Shown here: positions 25,101-35,467 of the stretch, piece after piece
Position numbering within the stretch: position 1 is the first letter of the stretch
Layout: each line of letters begins with the position of its first letter
Source of the DNA: Rallus limicola
Taxonomy: Eukaryota > Chordata > Aves > Gruiformes > Rallidae
DNA length: 64,000 bases
NCBI GenBank assembly: GCA_022605955.1
Contig: JAKCOZ010000018.1
Span: 7,076,001-7,140,000, forward strand
Direction: 5' to 3'
Program-made: the position numbers and the translations under genes
Notes under the pieces: model-generated
What the model was told of the DNA's origin: nothing
Seen by the model: only the letters and a program-made list of their open reading frames with translations
Database searches by the model: none

Positions 25101-28100
25101 CTGAAAATGTAATAAATTGCTTGCGTTTCCTGCTTTTGTTGTGCTACCCATGCAAAACCCCAGGAAGATAATCTACCCAACTGCCAGTAATCAGTCTGAA
25201 CTGAATGCTGCACAGCTAGGTGTAAGTAGTGACTCTTGCCTCCCACAGTGGATGAATCAGTTCTTCAGGGTACACTTGATAGCAGTGATGCTCCTCTTGA
25301 GACCTTTAGTTTTTCCTAGTGCAAAGCTGGTATGGATTGATGGGATGTTTTGATAATGTGACAAATGTACTAACGAAATGTACTCTTCATAATCTGAGCC
25401 TGTTCCCCTGACAACTGGACTTACTCTGGCTTTTAGTCATTAAAACAAAAGTGTGAGTGTGTAATAAGTGCTCACTGTTTTCTGGGGGAGCACCTGATTA
25501 TAGAATTAAGAATGGTACAGAGAATCATCCTAAGTAACCTGGAAAATCTTTGCATAGTTAATTACAGTAATACACCACTTAAAATCTCCCACACTGCCAC
25601 ATCTATTTAGATGCTACAGAAAAGTTGGTTACAAATGTAAACCTACATTCCACATTCATCTTATTTTATTCATGCTTTTGACCTCAGTAGGCTTCCCTGT
25701 ATAAAAATTAGCAGCATCCATATACTACTTCAGCTAAGCATTGCTTTAAAGGCTTATGATTCTGTTACCTCAAACAAAACTATTTGAAAGCAATAGTGAC
25801 AACTGAATGATTTTATCAGTAACTGGAGCTCAGAACACAAAAACAAACTGAATTGGAGGTGTCTACAGTGGCACTTCAAAAGCAGGCAAATGAGTTATAG
25901 GCAGTTCTCATGAATTTCAAACTACAGACTCCAGGTGATAATGTAGCTGAAAGAGCTTTGTTTTTCTTCCCAAAGTGTGATGTTGATTAAACCACTCAGT
26001 GTTGTTTGGTCAATACTAGGCTTGCAACTGTCTTGTCTGAGCCTTCAATATTCTTGCAGCAATTGTGTTGGTGGTCCTAGTTCTCTCAGCCATATGCTGT
26101 GCATAGAATCTCGGTTGTTGGTAACTGAATGAATGAAACTAGGAATAGTATATTCTGGTATCTTCATATTAGAGAATTGGGAAACAACACACTGCATTTT
26201 ATAAACATCTTAAATTTGTTCTTTTCCAGTTTGCCTCTCTTCTCTTTGGTCTGATGGAAGAAACTAACTATCACTGTCCTTTCCAGATTTCAACTTAAAA
26301 AATAAGTGGGAAGTGCTTGGTAAACTTAGAAACAGAGTGTTTAGGGCAAGGTGGAATTGGGAAAGAAAATCTGATCAAGTTGTTTGTATGCTGCTTTGGA
26401 AAGCAGCTCGTGTTCAAATTTTACAGTTTATTTGAAGTGGAACTGAGTTAATTTTTCTCCCCCCATCCCCAACTCAGTTTGGGAGTCTTCAATTTGTCTA
26501 GCTACGTTTATACTCGGTGTTTCAAATCTGTTGGAGTGGCTGTTGCTATCTGACATTAGAGCTGAGAACCACTGTGTTGAAATGCAGAGGAGGGGAAACC
26601 ACATGCTGTGGCTTCTATTTCTGCTAGCATCCTCCTTAAACTGCTGTATCAGGCTGTGCCATCGCCTTGTGAGAAAAACGAAAGGGTTAAGTTAAGTTTT
26701 CTCTCAAATTTCATTTTTCTTACTAATTAATTCAGCTGAGGAGATTCATGAACATGTATACACAGGTTCCTGAATTTTAAAGGGCTTTTTCACTGATAGA
26801 ATGTTCGCAATTCTTTCCTGTTTTACTTCATATGATGGATTAATCTAGTCTTTGTTTTCGTGTTCTTTTATGGTGGGGTGGCTGCTGTATTATATTTTTA
26901 ATGCATTTCTTATTCATGATACCTGAACAGACTCAAAGACAGAAAATCCATTTTTAAATGTGTTAAAAAGACACTTAAGCTGCTAAGTGTACAGAAAATA
27001 ATACACTGGAGACAACTTAGATGGAATTATTCTAAATGGATAGCAAGGTCTTACTTTTAAAATTTTTCTAGTGTAATACTTTAATTGTTTTTAGATTTGA
27101 TGAGAAGCCATGTGACATGCTAATATCTTGTCAACTGCTCTGTGCTGATAAAGGAGCTCTCTTAGAGAGGCAGTGGAAGGACAACTGAAGCAAGAAGCAA
27201 TTGTGGAATATATGCCCTCGAGAACAAAGAGGGAAAGTAACTACTGACTACTTACAAGTAGCGATGGGTTTGGATTTTGCATCGGGGATATTCTTCAAAC
27301 TGTACAGGAAACTTATTATTGGTGATTGATTGTTGCTAGGTCTTGAACAAAGAGTGGCTGGTAGGTCATTTTAAGAAGATTTAATTGCTATATTAAGTTC
27401 ACAGCGAAGTAACACTGTTGCTTTGTTACTGATAGATTTAATCCTGGGAATCAAATCTGATATATGCTTTTTCTGAAAGAAGGGTGAATAGAGACACCAT
27501 ACAAAATCATAGTACTTTGGTGAAATTTGAGTCATTCTAGAGACTATTTCGCTTTTAGTAGCCTTGTAAATATAGTTTAGAAAGAAGTGCAGCTTTGCTT
27601 AGCTCTCTTGACTCTGAAAATGTATGCTCTCCTAGCCCCATAGGAATTACTTATGCTAATCACTTGGTTACAGTGTATTTCTCCTAGCCTCTCAGTGACC
27701 TTAGCTAATGAGGCTCTCCAAGACAGGAAGGAACAAAGAGAAATTCTGAAGCATCAAGGGCAAAGGTGGTGTTGCCCGAGGGTTTTTAATGTCTTCCTTT
27801 TCATAGCATGTGCATTTAGCTTCCATACCCAACGGAGCCTTTTTCCTCAACGTTAGATCTGCCTTTGCTGTACTTTCCTCATACTGCTTGCTTTCTTTGC
27901 ACTTGACTGAATGCCCTTCACCAAACTGCTTCCAGCTACTGTCAGAAAAACTACTTAATCCTAATGAATTCATAATCTTGGGTTTAGCATCAATCCTATA
28001 CAAACAATTAAAACCAAAGAAAACCATGAAAAGGGTATAAGAATATGTTGTCCAGTCTGGCTTCTTTTCTACTCCTGTCATTGTACTTTCCTGTCCTTCT

Positions 28101-30946
28101 TTAAAAAGCACCTTTTATCATGAGGTTTTCTGGGTTTGGTGGTTTCTTGTTGCTTTTGGACACTCAATCATAATGGTAAGTCTGATCTGGAAACCATGTC
28201 TTGTGGCAGGTAAATTTGAAGAAAAAGAAGATAAAGTTCCAAAGTTGGATCAGCTAAATAGCCTGGTGTACATGTGCAACGTGAATGTGGTATTGAACAA
28301 GAAAGACTTGCTTAGAATGGAAATGCTGCTTTTGGAAAACTTCAACTGGAACCTCTGCCTACCCACCCCAGCACACTACATTGACTATTACCTCTATGGG
28401 TCTACTGGAGAGAATGATCTTCACAACGGCTGGCCCATCACCTCACTGACCAAAATCAAAGCCTTTCTGGAGAAATATGCATATTATTTCCTTGATTTCT
28501 CATTGCAAGGTAAGAGACTTCATTTTATGCATCTATTTGGTAAAAGGTGAAAATCTTGGAGAGAAGGCCTTTAAAATGTGTCATAATACAGATTGCACAA
28601 AACTAACTGCAGAGAGAAACCACTCTGCACAGCTGTTTCAGATGGCGAATGGTATCGTGTCCTTTCCTCATGCATAAGCATCTTTTCCCTTTTTAGAAAT
28701 CTCTAGATGAGAGGATATATTTTTTCCTTCATCTTAGAAAACTAATTGGAGACACTGTCACAACTGAGGTCTAATTTTTGATCTGCCATGGAATGTGAAC
28801 GACTGCTTGCTGCAGGCATGGTACCATACAGTTCCACGTATGAGTCTTTTTAAATTTTTTTTTTTTTGTAGCACAGGATCCTCTAAAACATGCAATATTT
28901 AAATGATGGGACTGTCAGTGATTTGGTTTGTAACATCACTTCCAATATCTGTCCATGTGAGAGGCAACAAACTGCAGCATCCTCATGACTGACCTGGTTT
29001 CAACACCAATGCAAATACGTGTATGATTGTCAGTACCTAATTTTGGTTCAGCTGAGACCAGTCTATAAATTCCAGGTTAGTCAGTTGTGGCTTTCTCTGA
29101 AATGAAATAAACTATAGGGAAACCTTGTTATAGTTGCAAACAAGTAATACAGATATCTTCAGGAAAGCTTAATTGGATTTTTCAACGCTTTGTCTGACCA
29201 TGAATTAATACTTGAAAATGAGTGGAACAAAGTTGAGGATTTACTTTTGTCCTGTTTTGCCATTCATACACATAATAGGCTCATTGCAGTGATTAGTGAG
29301 AGTTATAATCCTTGCTTTTTTCCTTTTTGTAGATCACACTTTCCTCTGTTTCCGCCCATCTCTGATCGCTGCAGCTTGTGTGTGCGCCTCACGGATCTGT
29401 ATGCAGATTTCTCCTGCCTGGACAGCTCAGCTTGAATTGCTAACCTGTTATTCCTGGGAACATCTTGCACAGTGCATTGAGATGATGCTCATGTAAGACC
29501 AGGAAGAATGTAACCTGCTTGTGTTCTTAAGATTATGTTAAAACTCTTTTTTTTTAAATTTTGTTTTTAAGTAATTGTTTAGCTATAGTTAATGTACAGC
29601 ATTACACTGGTAATCTCTCTCTTTGGTTTGGGGAGAGAAATAAAAGGGGAAATTAGGTCATGTTGCAAATGTTAAGATAGAATAGTTATTAATGTGTAAT
29701 GGAGTGTACAACTTAGTGTTCACTGTGTTTTCTCATACCAGCTGTCTGTGTGATTGGATGGAAGCTTTTACAGATGGTTGCTGAGATCTTTTTCCCTTTG
29801 CTGTCTCATTGTACCTGCAATATACTTGCTGCAGAGACGCACCAGTGTATCTCTAACATCCAAAATACAGCGTGGTGACATTTCAGAATTATTCTTTGGT
29901 TTTTCTCCAATAAAGGACATGACAGAAATGTATCAGTACTGGTCTGGTATGAGAGCACACAGTCTTATAAAAAAATTAGGTTAGGAGTGATTTAGGTTAG
30001 GAGTGATGGTGGTCCTTGGAGGTAACCTCCGAGTTCCTAAAGTAGCTCCAACTGACATTAAATCAGATTGCTTGGGGTGTTGTATTGTTGAGTTTTGATT
30101 ATCTCCAAGGTCAGAGACTTCCAGTGCTGCTTCATTCTCATGATAATCAGAACTGTGGAAATGTTTCTTCCTATTATCTAACAGGAATTTCCCTTGTTCC
30201 CCTATAGCTATGCACTTTCACACTTTGCAAATACTTAGGCTATTTTAAAATGTCTTTGTGTTTGTGGACTTAAGGTTTCAAGATAACCAATCCATCAGTA
30301 GAAAACATACTTGTGATGCAAAACGATCCACAAGCCTGTTAGTGTGTGAAGATCACAGCAGGGTAATTAGATATAAACTGTGAAAACAACTGAGGATAAC
30401 CCTATACAGCTAGGGCCAAAAAGCTGGTGTTGTAGTCTGATGAAAACTTTGGGATATATACAAGCTCTGAGAACTTCTCTTTAACAAATCTTACTTACAA
30501 TTCATTTCAGATACTATGAGAATGACATCAAAGCCGCCAGTAACATAAAAAAGCAAGTAGCAATTCAACACCAAGAAGAGGGAACAGCAGTAAATCTGAG
30601 CTGCCAAGCCACTACTCAAGTTCTTTTCCAGCAATCTAGTTATCACCAGTTAGCCCAGCATTCAGCTGTGCTTTCCCAGTTCCAGTCACCAGTGCAAGAT
30701 CTGTGCTCTGCTTATCGTGACTCCTTACAGGCACACAGGCCCAGCAGTCTGCTTGCTGAGAGTGCCACCTCGCACGCTGCTCTTCAGGCCAGCCTCTGGC
30801 CAACTGCCCAGGCTCTACCCATCCAAACACCTATTGCTGTGCAGGTGGCCTTAGGAGCAGAGCCCAGGCACTGCATCTCCACAGCCTATGGCAGTAGTTA
30901 CTTCAGTGGCCATGACTCATATGCAGCTGGGTGCTTTGATGGATAA
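6363..30946 (+). CDS. CCNJL: Cyclin-J-like protein (CCNJL), five coding exons
   Basis: The joined exons 6363-6425, 19265-19475, 28210-28509, 29333-29492 and 30511-30946 give 1170 nt, or 389 residues plus TAA, with matching phases at every junction. The protein opens [15 protein letters not shown], like the human cyclin J family. The N-terminal cyclin box is at about residues 20-140, with MRRYF at 37-41 and LLLASKFEE ending at 96. These hold the Arg, Lys and Glu positions that bind CDKs in cyclins. A C-terminal cyclin fold runs to about residue 245. The tail ([16 protein letters not shown] and EPRHC...YGSSYFSG...GCFD) matches CCNJL better than CCNJ. The length is near the 387-435 residues recalled for human isoforms. 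The start at 6363 was chosen because it has A at -3 and G at +4. An in-frame ATG at 6348 has T at -3, and an in-frame TAG lies at 6333. By family it is a probable CDK partner or nuclear cyclin, but its biochemical role is poorly known. Confidence 0.93.
7353..7368. repeat. Poly-G tract
   Basis: An uninterrupted run of 16 G lies in the 5' part of CCNJL intron 1. It could form a G-quadruplex and is prone to length error in sequencing, so its exact length is uncertain. Confidence 0.7.
14100..14835. promoter_or_regulatory. Intronic CpG island in CCNJL intron 1
   Basis: About 45 CpG dinucleotides occur in roughly 730 bases, densest at 14480-14830, inside an intron that is otherwise CpG-poor. The block contains an octamer ATGCAAAT at 14234, followed by AGGTCAAAG, AGATAAG and the E-box CATATG within 45 bases. 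No cyclin-like coding exon is present and the long ORFs on both strands have no recognisable domain. It may be an alternative promoter, an enhancer, or a non-coding transcript start. The sequence alone does not decide. Confidence 0.5.
15145..15680 (+). mobile_element. ERV LTR, + orientation
   Basis: It starts TGTCCTGGTTTTGGCTGAGA and contains the avian LTR hallmarks AACACACTGGTGTTTT and AGTCAAGGACTTTTCAGC. It ends near GGGGTTAAACCACAAC, just before a primer-binding site. An ATTAAA near 15560 could be the old polyadenylation signal. The U3 TATA region looks shortened relative to the second LTR. Confidence 0.75.
15690..15707 (+). other. Primer-binding site, tRNA-Lys type
   Basis: The 18-mer here matches the tRNA-Lys1,2 retroviral primer-binding sequence TGGCGCCCAACGTGGGGC at 15 of 18 positions. 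Two of the three differences are G to A. Its place a few bases after the LTR end supports a class II (betaretrovirus-like, ERVK-type) element. Confidence 0.6.
15763..15866 (-). pseudogene. U6 snRNA pseudogene
   Basis: Read on the minus strand, this is a nearly full-length, diverged U6 spliceosomal RNA. Landmarks in order are TTAGCAGCACATACAGTGG near the 5' end, the unmutated block GATTAGCATGGCCCCTG in the centre, then CAAGAGTGACATGCATATTT and GTGAAACATCC towards the 3' end. It differs from the U6 known in vertebrates by scattered substitutions, a small deletion after the AGAGA region and loss of the terminal T run. It sits in the leader of the ERV just after the primer-binding site. It is a pseudogene because key invariant positions are changed and no T terminator or proper upstream promoter is visible. 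Confidence 0.85.
15870..16280 (+). mobile_element. ERV internal remnant
   Basis: Sequence between the U6 pseudogene and the inverted LTR is open in one + frame to about 16243 and resembles a decayed retroviral internal region in composition and position. The exact retroviral gene cannot be named from sequence. The long frame is unlikely to be functional because it begins in the LTR and runs through the antisense U6 copy. Confidence 0.4.
16282..16827 (-). mobile_element. ERV LTR, inverted orientation
   Basis: Read on the minus strand it starts TGTCCTGGTTTCGGCTAGGA at 16827 and shares AACACACTGATGTTT and CAAGGACTTTTCAG with the first LTR. Unlike that copy it retains a TATA-like CATAAAAG at 16579-16586. 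Its 3' side ends in a pyrimidine tract and TTCTCCACCCC, without the terminal block seen in the first copy. It is clearly the same family, diverged, and opposite in direction. No matching target-site duplication is obvious. Confidence 0.7.
16828..19264. other. CCNJL intron 1, 3' part
   Basis: Positions 16828-17605 look like weakly open, repeat-derived sequence, possibly more ERV interior. From 17.6 kb to exon 2 it is plain intron with a G run near 17780, an A/C homopolymer stretch near 18990-19015, and the pyrimidine tract of the exon 2 acceptor. No extra exon is supported. Confidence 0.5.
19265..19475 (+). CDS. CCNJL: CCNJL coding exon 2
   Basis: The acceptor is a long pyrimidine run ending CCTCAG at 19264. 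The exon begins [14 protein letters not shown] and runs through MRRYF and the motif [10 protein letters not shown] to LLLA. The donor is A|GTAAG, leaving one base of a split serine codon. It encodes most of the first half of the N-terminal cyclin box. Confidence 0.95.
19476..28209. other. CCNJL intron 2
   Basis: This is 8.7 kb of AT-rich intron. I see no conserved exon, structural RNA or clear LINE or LTR copy. Open frames of 60-130 codons are scattered and carry no domain. T- and A-rich runs are frequent. Confidence 0.6.
28210..28509 (+). CDS. CCNJL: CCNJL coding exon 3
   Basis: The acceptor GGCAG precedes GT, which completes the split serine, and the exon then reads [16 protein letters not shown], the most conserved stretch of the cyclin J family. 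It continues through [17 protein letters not shown] to DFSLQ. The donor is G|GTAAGA, leaving phase 1. It finishes the N-terminal cyclin fold and starts the C-terminal one. Confidence 0.95.
28510..29332. other. CCNJL intron 3
   Basis: This is an 823-base intron with GTAAGA donor and TTTTTGTAG acceptor. It contains a T tract near 28850-28868. Nothing else is recognised. Confidence 0.7.
29333..29492 (+). CDS. CCNJL: CCNJL coding exon 4
   Basis: The acceptor is a T-rich tract ending TTTGTAG at 29332. The exon completes an Asp codon, then reads [16 protein letters not shown] and [12 protein letters not shown], ending CIEMMLM. This matches the second cyclin fold of human CCNJL. The donor is AT|GTAAGA, leaving phase 2. 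Confidence 0.94.
29493..30510. other. CCNJL intron 4
   Basis: This is a 1018-base intron with GTAAGA donor and TTCATTTCAG acceptor. It contains an AATAAA near 29639 that could support premature polyadenylation but has no other evidence. A 16-bp-period duplication at 29976-30006 is listed separately. Confidence 0.7.
29976..30006. repeat. Tandem duplication, 16-bp period
   Basis: TTAGGTTAGGAGTGA occurs twice, 16 bases apart and identical over 15 bases, inside CCNJL intron 4. It is a recent local duplication. Confidence 0.8.
30511..30946 (+). CDS. CCNJL: CCNJL coding exon 5 with stop codon
   Basis: The acceptor TTCATTTCAG leads into [10 protein letters not shown]. The exon carries the low-complexity C-terminal tail, with [18 protein letters not shown] and [15 protein letters not shown], then AEPRHC and GSSYFSG before GCFDG and TAA. 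Human CCNJL ends GCFDR, so the last residue differs. Confidence 0.94.
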
Positions 30947-32617
30947 ATATGGATGGGGCAAAAAGGTGATATAAATAGAAGGTCAAGAAGAAACCCTCTG
31001 TGTGATTACAAGATGTGCATCTGAATGAAAACCATGAAGGAACAGAATCCTTCCAGCTTGCTTGTTCAGAGGATGTTGATTGGATCCACTGATCACTGAA
31101 ACCTGGGTGCCTTTCTGCCAAGAGTTGTACCTCTGCTCTTAATGGGAGAGAAGCAGAAAATTGTTAATATACCTCACTCAAGGTCACTTTGAGAGGCACA
31201 TGTGTAGAAACCCTGTGGGGATTGAAGACTAAAAAGAACTAGTTGGTCATCAGAGTTGTCTGAAAGCTCATGTTAGAGAGCTGATTTCAAGCTGGAGGGC
31301 TTGGTAAATTTCTGTCCAAGTAGCAATGTACCTAGAGGATGTCAATGGAAAACACTGAGTACTCTTCTCCCCTCCCAGTGATGTGTCGCTTGAACAGTGG
31401 CAGCTCATACTACTGGAAGCCTCTACTGAACTTTACTGAAATTGGTATCAGTTAAATGTGAACTTTGTTTATGCAGTAATCTATGTGTGGAACACTTTCC
31501 ACTTTCTCTGAGCAGGAGTGATACTTCAGGAGTAAGGCTTTAGAATAGAAGGAAAAAAAAGAAAGACGGGCCAGAAGACTAAACTTCTGGCTTAAAATTC
31601 TCTGGGAATGAAATGTGATGCTGCTGAATAGAACATCACTTGGCCTTCAAGTAGTTTAGAAACAAAAATGAAACTTTAAATCATCTCTTAGATTTTTAAT
31701 ATGCTGCTGCTTTTGAGACTGGAGACTGTTAGTAAAAGTGTTCATGAGCTTTATCAGGGATTTAAATGTTACTTGAAGAAATGCTCTTGGAAAAACTTCA
31801 AAAGTTCTCTGCCTTCACTTAGTTCCTCTTTTGGGCTCAATGAATTGTCAGTAGCTCAGGACAGAGGAGCTGGTGTTAATGGGGGCAAAGCTAGGGAACT
31901 GGTTGGCTTTACTGTGAAATTAGGGTTTGACTATAGTGCTAGGCAATTGTTTTTCTTTTTTAAATACCGTATTAGCATGTAGCTAGTAAATAGGAGATGC
32001 TGTTGCTGCTTTGCGATGACACACACCTGTCACACCCCCAAAGGCTTCTCTCTTAACTGAAACCAGTTGAGAAATGGTTTTGAATAGCCTTTTTTTTAAT
32101 GTTACTGGAGATATTTGCAAGAAGTGGACTTCTGCAAAGGTGAAACTTTAGTTTTGATATATGCAACCTCTATTGTAAATTTGTTTGAAAGCAGTACTCC
32201 TGGTTTGTCTTTTCTCTGAAGGTTCTCAGGAGAGCTATACAAGTGATGTGCAATATGCTTTTACTGACTTGGGGCAGTTTTTCCAAGTCACGTTGTCACA
32301 CTGCTGTTTTAAATTATATTTTTAGATAGTTGTTTTTAAAAGGTTTTTTAGGGTGGAGGGGAAAAAATTAGCCTGCATGCTAATGTATGTTTGTATAACT
32401 GTCTTCTGAGAATGCAACTTTTGGTATCCAGTTGTTAATTTCTTCCATTCAGCAGGCTAGAGGAACCTTCTTGGGTTTGGTTTGGTTTTGTCTTGTCTTT
32501 TTAATACGAACTGTAAATGAAGAGGCAGTACTCTTCAAATATTAGTCTAGAAGTTTAGAGAACTTAGTTCATCTATTCTGTTGGCTCTGTATTTATATTA
32601 AAGTCTATTTTCAGAAG
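30947..32617 (+). other. CCNJL: CCNJL 3' UTR (probable extent)
   Basis: The sequence after the stop codon is AT-rich with no further conserved frame. The end is set by ATTAAA at 32597 followed by the GT-rich stretch GTGGTGTATTTGT at about 32620, a good cleavage context. The length would be about 1.67 kb. Earlier or later poly(A) sites are possible. Confidence 0.5.
32597..32602 (+). terminator. CCNJL: Candidate CCNJL poly(A) signal
   Basis: The ATTAAA hexamer, the commonest variant of AATAAA, is followed about 18 bases later by a GT-rich downstream element. It is the best-placed signal after the stop codon. Confidence 0.45.
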
Positions 32618-34684
32618 ACTGTGGTGTATTTGTCATTTCACTGGTAATGAACAATAGACGTGTCAGTAATTTGTTGTGTGGCTGTACATTCAGTCTTTCT
32701 CCTGGTGACTGTATCTTCCAAGCAGGAATTATCTGTTGAGTTCTAAGCTCTGTTTGTGCCATTGTATCATGGGTTGGGACAGATTTAAGTCCAAAACCAG
32801 ACTTTGGAAGGTAAAACACTTCTGATAATGAGTTGTCCCAGTACCGCTTCTATTGAGAGTTCTCCAGAATGCTTTAAATGTTGGTGGCAATTGCACGCAT
32901 TTAATTTCCAGGTAAACACATTTTCATGTGACTTTCTTTTGTGAAAATATATCTCCTCAGGAATCTAGAAGAGTTCAGTCAATCTAAGGATGCTTTTCTG
33001 AAGACTTTTTGCCATGATTACTTTTGGAGGGACCTGCAGAGCTGAGTGAATCTTTAAACAAATGAATGGAAAACTGCCCACCTTGGGCTTGTGCTGTTAG
33101 ATGCTGGCAGTTGCAGCATAATCTTAGATCAGAATGTTTACGTGCTGATTAAGGTGTGGTTCTTTGGCAGACTTCACAGTAAGAAAGGCTGCTGAAAAAG
33201 CAAGTGCAGTGAAACATGTCTAAGAATATAAACCAGGGTATGGGCACTAGTTTACCCCCTTACATGGGAAGATGTTGCAGGTGTGACCAAATGTGAAAAA
33301 GCTGACATTAAAATTAAACCATACTAGTGAGCCCTGACAAGAGCTGCAGCAGGGATACAGATGGAAAAAATCTCCTAATACTGATCAATGTAACCTTATA
33401 TGAAAGGTTAAAATGAATTTATCTTTTAAAAAACTTTACAGCTATAGCACTCTGCTGTTTTGGGTGTTTTTTTTTAAACAGGAAAGGGAAGTTACTACCA
33501 TGTCCCTATTTGTGAGAAAGCCACAACTTGGTGTTTGCAAAGCTGTCAAAGTCACTGTTTGATCATTTTATTATAGCAAGTTTTACATACTGTAGTAAAC
33601 AATGTAAAGTTGATAGAATGCTCTTTGATCAGTATAATCAACTCATCAGTGAAGTGTACAGGTGTTGCTTAATAAATTTTAGCTTAGTGCTATTTTTTAC
33701 TCACAAACATGGCTCAAATGTTGATGAATTCTTAGTGATAAATGTTTTGTTGTTTTTGAGAGGTGTTTATTTTTCTCTCTGTATTGCCATTTCAAGACTA
33801 GCCTAAAGACTGTCCTCCAGTTGAAAAGGCAGCAATGTTGTTTTCTCCTGTGAAAGTATCCCTTAATGCTTTATAAAATCCCATCCCTTCCTTTCAAAAC
33901 CTCCTCTGTATGAGTTACTTGATCTCATGCAGAATGTGAAAACAACTGTCACACCATGAAATGTAGTTGCTTCTTCAATCAGGAATAGCAGCAACTACTT
34001 CTGTTTTGTTTTCAAAGCAGGGAGTCACCATGTTGTCAGCATTGTCTCCTTCAGAGCAGGTTCTTGTGGGTACAAATGGTTCAAACAAAACACTACCATC
34101 TTTTAGCTCTAGTTTTGTATATTACACTTGCCTAGTGTCTACCTGTGCCTAACTCCATAGGTCTTTTGGTATAGTTGGTTAAGCATCAAATGTGATGGGC
34201 ACATTCTAAATCCAAATCTTCTAAGTCACGTTATTCACAGAGGAATGTTCTAGCTGACTTGAACTGGAATGGGGAGATCCCTTATTACTTCTCAAGATGA
34301 AGAGGCTGAATTTCAACAGAAATTCCTTTAAGAATTTGGGTCAAGTGGCAATACTGATGAAAATGATAAAACTATGCTAGCAGTATGAAAATGTATGTTT
34401 TATTGACTGATAAACTGACTTTTTTCAAGTTCCCACATTTCTGCTCTCCAACTAGCAACAGGGCAAAGGACTTTTACCAGGTCTTGCATTTTGATGTATG
34501 CTTTGGGCAGGGTATTGCTCTATTCTCTAGAGAGAAGCTGAATGGAGCTTCTATTAAGAAAGTGGTAGGCAACATTTGACTATACCAAGTAGGTATCATA
34601 TCCTGAAATACTGAGACTGGAGAAGCAGCAGCATTAAGAGCTGTGAGGCATCTTCTGATTATTTTTTTCTGGGGATTTGTCAGA
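32618..34684. other. Intergenic region between CCNJL and the CR1 element
   Basis: This is AT-rich sequence with no supported exon. AATAAA at about 33670 and AATTAAA near 33315 could serve as distal CCNJL poly(A) signals. Nothing else is recognised. Confidence 0.5.
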
Positions 34685-35248
34685 TCAAAGGGGTCAGCAG
34701 GTCAAAGGAGGTGCTCCTCCCCCTCTACTCTTCTCTGGTCAGGCCCCACCTGGAGTATTGTGTCCAGTTCTGGGCTCCCTGGTATAAAAAGGACGGGGAT
34801 CTCCTGGAGAGAGCCCAAAGAAGGGCTATGAAGATGATTAAGGGCCTGGAGCATCTCCCCTGTGAGGAGAGGCTGAATAAGCTGGGGCTGTGAACCTTGA
34901 GAAGAGAAGACTAAGGGGGGATCTAATTAATGTCTATAATTATCTTGAGTGGGATGCAGGGGGAGTTGGCCAGCCCCTTTTCAGTGTCTGTGGGGACAGG
35001 ACAAGGGGCAACGGCTGCAAGTTGGAGCACAGGAAGTTCTGCACCAACATGTGGAAGGACTTTCTCCCAATGAGGGTGCCAGAGCCCTGGGACAGGCTGC
35101 CCAGGGAGGTGGTGGAATCTCCTTCTCTGGAGATATTCCAGACCCATCTGGATGCCTCCCTGTGCAATATGAGCTGGGAGCTGCTTTGACAGGGGGGTTG
35201 GACCCGATGATCTCTCAAGGTCCCCTCCAACCCCTATGATTCTATGAT
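34685..35248 (+). mobile_element. CR1 LINE, 3' end
   Basis: This is a 5'-truncated CR1 retrotransposon. The frame at 34711-34893 reads like the end of the CR1 reverse transcriptase ORF ([20 protein letters not shown] and [17 protein letters not shown]). A typical CR1 3' UTR follows, with GACAGGCTGCCCAGGGAGGT, then GGACCCGATGATCTC and TCCAACCCCTATGATTCTATG. It ends in the CR1 terminal short repeat and has no poly(A) tail, as expected for CR1. It lies between the converging 3' ends of CCNJL and FABP6. Confidence 0.93.
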
Positions 35249-35351
35249 TGATCTTTAGGAATGGGGTAAGTATTAACAGAGAATAACAGGACTCTCAAAA
35301 ACAATTCTTCATAATACAAAGAAAAAGAGGAAAAGACAAGTAGCACACTTA

Positions 35352-35363
35352 TTTATTTTTATT
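35352..35363 (-). terminator. FABP6: FABP6 poly(A) signals, two in tandem
   Basis: On the minus strand two AATAAA hexamers lie back to back, about 50-60 bases after the FABP6 stop codon. This gives a short 3' UTR, normal for the FABP family, with cleavage probably near 35330-35345. The transcript ends roughly 90 bases from the CR1 copy. Confidence 0.75.
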
Positions 35364-35413
35364 GATGTTTGGTTTTTAGTGCACTGGAGGAGTGTCTGGC
35401 CGCTTGAGTGCCT

Positions 35414-35467
35414 TTAAGCAATCTTTTTGCTGGTCCTTTTGTAGACTACACCAGCAGCAACAGAAGT
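35414..35467 (-). CDS. FABP6: FABP6 coding exon 4 with stop codon
   Basis: The acceptor is TTTTTTCCAG. It encodes residues 112-128, [17 protein letters not shown], then TAA. The final YKR.SK pattern is the conserved last beta strand of the FABP family. Confidence 0.95.
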   Translation of the reverse strand, partial: TSVAAGVVYKRTSKKIA

